Source: Candidatus Altimarinota bacterium
GTDB lineage: Bacteria > Patescibacteriota > Gracilibacteria > JAHISY01
Length of the DNA: 63,737 nucleotides
Direction of reading: 5' to 3'
Assembly (NCBI GenBank): GCA_028690585.1
Contig: JAQVAZ010000002.1
Coordinates: 1-63,737, forward strand
The notes below the pieces were generated by a model. It made no database searches, was not told where the DNA came from, and worked only from the letters and a program-made list of their open reading frames with translations. The position numbers and the translations under genes were made by a program. How positions within the stretch are numbered: the stretch's first letter is position 1; every line of letters starts with the position of its first letter. Positions 61,500 to 63,737 of this stretch are shown piece after piece.

Positions 61500-62990
61500 T
61501 TAAGTAAGTTTTCTAACAAACAACTCAAAACCTTTCCCACCGAGTGGGATTTTTCCATTGAAGTAACAAAACCAAGCAGCAGCAGGAGAAAGTAAAACAT
61601 ACTCCCCTTTCTGCGCATTTTTTGCAGCTTTTATTACTGCTTGCTGGAGATTATCTATCATCTCGAAGCCAAGTTTTAGCTTTCGCAACTCCCCTGCGAT
61701 TGCTTCTCCAGCTGGAGATTTAAGTAAAATTACCTTAGCTTTTTGCTGCTGAATCTCTCTTGCTAGCAGATTGAATTGCATTCCTTTTGGGTCTCCTCCT
61801 GCGATGAGGTGGATGCTACCGACTGGGAAGCTACGCAATGCTGCGATAGCGGAATCAGGAGAAGTGGAGGCAGAATCATTGATAAACTTCACTCCCCGCT
61901 TCTGCGCCACTAATTCCAAGCGCTGTGGGATTCCTTTGAAGTTAGTGATAACTTTTTTGATTATCTCGAAACTGACTCCAGCTGCATGGGTAGCAGCGAC
62001 TGCGGCCAACACATTAGACAGATTGTGGACACCGAGGAGCTGGATTTTGTCCACTGGACACACTACTTTGTCTACTCGCTGTCCACTCGCTGTCCACTCA
62101 GTTGAGTAGACAATGTTTCCGCTGTCTACTCGAACTCCTGTCTCGAGCTGTTTGTCTACTGAATAGGGTAGGGGAGTCGCTTTCGTCTGTTTCAGAAAGC
62201 TAAGTGTGGCTTGGTTGTCAGCATTTAGCACGGCGATATCTCCTTTCTGCTGCTTCGCGATGAGGCTATATTTTCCAGCTTTATAACCTTTCATCCCATC
62301 AGAATATTCGTTGAGATGGTTGTCAGTTACATTGGTTATCACTCCTATGTTTGGCGCGCGGCCAAGATCGAATTTCAGCTGCCGATTGGACACTTCTATC
62401 ACCAGCCAGTCACTTTTGCGCCATTTGGAGAGACAATCTAGGATTTGGACATTACGCCTGTCGTTGCCAGTAAACCAGACTTTGTCTACTCGCTGTCCAC
62501 TCGATTTGTCATGTTGTCTACTAGCTGTCGACATGATTTCGGAGATGAGTTTCGTAGTTGTCGACTTGCCATTTGTGCCAGTCACTGCGAGGATTTTTCC
62601 AGGGAAGAGATTGAAGTAGAGTTGGGTGATGGTGGCGAAGCGCTTCGGATGAGTGGCAAAAATTTCGCGCAGCTTCTCATTCGGAGAGTAAGCTTCCCAG
62701 TTTTGGGAGACAAAAATCAAATCGGCTGCCTCAATTCCCGCTAGATAATTTTTGCCAAAGTTGGTTTTGTTTTCAAATGCTTGGAGTTTTTTCAGCATTT
62801 TTTCCCGCTTGGCAGGGGATAATCCCATATGCGCGGAAGCAAAATTCTTTGCAAAACGAGGCTTCTCAGCGAAATCATGCGCGGTAAAAGGGATTTTTTT
62901 GCCTGCCAAAAACAGCGTAACCGCAGCGCCTTCCGTGCCGCTAAGACCAACGATGTGGATATTGCGCGCTTTGGTTATTTTTTCTAGCAT
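61500..62990 (-). CDS. MurD-like Mur ligase
   Basis: 496 residues. A Rossmann-like N-terminal domain (ARNIHIVGLSGTEGAA), the ATP loop AVTGTNGKSTTTKLI near residue 125, NVTDNHLNEYSD, VHNLSNVLAAVAATHAAG, the FINDSASTSPDSAIAAL motif and an altered ending SPAAAWFCYFNGK. Closest in style to MurD (adds D-Glu). Two segments (residues ~142-169 and ~277-314) are encoded by in-frame iteron copies. It overlaps the NlpC/P60 gene by 7 bp. Confidence 0.88.
   Translation of the reverse strand: MLEKITKARNIHIVGLSGTEGAAVTLFLAGKKIPFTAHDFAEKPRFAKNFASAHMGLSPAKREKMLKKLQAFENKTNFGKNYLAGIEAADLIFVSQNWEAYSPNEKLREIFATHPKRFATITQLYFNLFPGKILAVTGTNGKSTTTKLISEIMSTASRQHDKSSGQRVDKVWFTGNDRRNVQILDCLSKWRKSDWLVIEVSNRQLKFDLGRAPNIGVITNVTDNHLNEYSDGMKGYKAGKYSLIAKQQKGDIAVLNADNQATLSFLKQTKATPLPYSVDKQLETGVRVDSGNIVYSTEWTASGQRVDKVVCPVDKIQLLGVHNLSNVLAAVAATHAAGVSFEIIKKVITNFKGIPQRLELVAQKRGVKFINDSASTSPDSAIAALRSFPVGSIHLIAGGDPKGMQFNLLAREIQQQKAKVILLKSPAGEAIAGELRKLKLGFEMIDNLQQAVIKAAKNAQKGEYVLLSPAAAWFCYFNGKIPLGGKGFELFVRKLT
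62046..62161. repeat. TGTCYACTC iteron cluster in the Mur-ligase gene (C-terminal half)
   Basis: Seven core copies start at 62048, 62069, 62080, 62091, 62106, 62123 and 62153. Three are spaced exactly 11 bp. Both orientations occur. Confidence 0.85.
62481..62567. repeat. TGTCYACTC iteron cluster in the Mur-ligase gene (N-terminal half)
   Basis: Cores at 62483, 62494, 62515, plus TGTCGAC variants at 62526 and 62559. Pairs 62483/62494 and 62515/62526 are 11 bp apart. Confidence 0.75.
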
Positions 62991-63694
62991 TTTTTCTTGT
63001 CAGTAGGGGAGTGAAATAATCTTCTACTTCCAGTGAAACGATAGCGTTTTTTCAGGTTTTCTAAACTCTCGTGTGTCAGCCCGAGATTGTCTAGACAGAA
63101 GTGCCAAACCTCATTTTCAAACCAAATACCCGTGTGAGATTTACCACTTTTCTTGTGGACAAAAAAGAGGGTGTCGAGTGGACAAAATGCGTTTTTCTTG
63201 ACTGCGATGCCGCATTTTTTTTGATCTTTGGAATTGCGTGGAAGGAGAATTCCTAAAACCATCAGCATAATTCCTTGAGTAAACGCGGAGCAATCCATTC
63301 CTTTCTCTGTATTTCCTCCCCATATATAAGGAATAGATTTTTGTGATTGTAGAATCTTCTTAATCTTGCCGGAAGAGGGGAGTTTCGCGCTTATCGTTTT
63401 CCCTCGCAGGAAATACTTCACGCCTTTCCAATAATCCGCTGTTTTTATAGGCTTCGCATCTTCTTTTCTTACCCAACCAAAGGTGTCGTCCACCATCCTT
63501 ATAAGGTAGTAGCCATTTTTTTCTTCCAAAAGCTGGAAAGGATAATAATACTTACTGGTTTGGGTTTGGCGGTTGCGGGTAATCGCTGCGCTGCTAAGCT
63601 TCCCATTTACCACGATTGGCTTCCGCAAAACTTCCACCACTACCTTATTACCAACACCCCACCTTATAGTTGCGCGATTTTTTTGAGTAGACAA
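62984..63694 (-). CDS. NlpC/P60 (C40) peptidase with SH3-like region
   Basis: The C-terminal ~120 residues hold the catalytic Cys in YIWGGNTEKGMDCSAFTQ and the catalytic His in KSHTGIWF. The N-terminal part contains SH3b-like strands (KYYYPFQLLEEKNGYYLIRMVDD, shown in part: GYYLIRMVDDTFGWVRKED). It should cut peptidoglycan peptides. Start is uncertain: TTG 63694 lies inside an iteron copy and almost touches AAGGAG. The first residues MSTQKN are the same as in the HTH gene at 42478. No signal peptide is visible from this start. Overlaps the Mur-ligase start by 7 bp. Confidence 0.8.
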   Translation of the reverse strand: MSTQKNRATIRWGVGNKVVVEVLRKPIVVNGKLSSAAITRNRQTQTSKYYYPFQLLEEKNGYYLIRMVDDTFGWVRKEDAKPIKTADYWKGVKYFLRGKTISAKLPSSGKIKKILQSQKSIPYIWGGNTEKGMDCSAFTQGIMLMVLGILLPRNSKDQKKCGIAVKKNAFCPLDTLFFVHKKSGKSHTGIWFENEVWHFCLDNLGLTHESLENLKKRYRFTGSRRLFHSPTDKKKC

Positions 63695-63737
63695 CTCCTT
63701 ATATATAGCAAAGATGATTCGCTACATTTTAGCTGTC

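Noticed and set aside
60455-62567. The iteron arrays considered as a CRISPR array.
   Set aside because: Units are too short (9-11 bp), occur in both orientations, and have no unique spacers of constant length.

Overview
The window looks like chromosome from a Patescibacteria (CPR) bacterium with unusually broad biosynthetic capacity, Peregrinibacteria-like in flavour. This is an inference from gene content. Supporting signs are compact genes, many short lineage-type membrane and hypothetical proteins, a 23S-5S rRNA pair with no 16S upstream in the window, several S-layer-homology (SLH) proteins, and promoters lying almost on top of start codons. TGA is used as an ordinary stop (for example at the end of the 4147-5661 gene), so the UGA=Gly code of Gracilibacteria/Absconditabacteria does not apply.

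Layout: 1-2000 holds a truncated ATPase and a soluble coiled-coil histidine kinase. 2060-5661 holds a prolyl-tRNA editing protein, a DUF134 regulator with a tiny Cys/Gly-rich partner, a Ca2+/Na+ antiporter and a charged hypothetical protein. 5704-9208 is a possible attenuator RNA, the 23S rRNA and the 5S rRNA. 9207-10245 is a Panacea-type toxin-antitoxin pair. 10985-11690 is an A-tract-rich gap followed by a 35-residue histone-H1-like peptide. 11737-15412 is an anaerobic ribonucleotide reductase locus (NrdG, thioredoxin-like, NrdD with its glycyl-radical domain as a separate gene) behind NrdR-like boxes. secA follows, then a second Panacea-type module (18404-19558).

19624-31356 is mostly minus-strand metabolism and envelope: citramalate synthase, a GlmU-like enzyme, MurJ, SSB (plus strand), an FN3 surface protein, tRNA-Arg(UCG), NadB, NadC and Elp3. 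A Trm9-like methyltransferase diverges from elp3 with only 7 bp between the start codons. 32026-41666 holds SLH-CAP and SLH-PDZ-S41 surface proteins, DnaN, an FtsB/DivIC-like protein, a branched-chain aminotransferase and a PKD-7TM protein. 41915-46641 holds an anchored HTH regulator and a three-gene membrane operon. CarB (eukaryote/Bacteroidetes-like in sequence), an M50 protease and bL28 follow.

51580-54140 is a small island: a tRNA-Ser gene with broken partial copies on both sides, and an AT-rich restriction-modification pair whose nuclease has the residue spacing of the PabI restriction DNA glycosylase. 54201-59255 holds a pentapeptide protein, a VanX-like dipeptidase, small regulators, a phosphodiesterase, tRNA-Arg(CCU), an archaeal-type 3-dehydroquinate synthase II and a lipoprotein. 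59252-63694 is a cluster of ATP-grasp ligase, PLP enzyme, LysW-like carrier, Mur ligase and NlpC/P60 peptidase. It is riddled with an 11-bp-spaced TGTCYACTC motif that also forms an inverted repeat at the promoter of the HTH gene near 42.5 kb.

The most interesting candidates are the Elp3/Trm9-like pair, the TGTCYACTC iteron system linking the HTH gene to the Mur-ligase cluster, the PabI-like R-M island beside tRNA-Ser, the split NrdD behind NrdR boxes, and the two Panacea modules.
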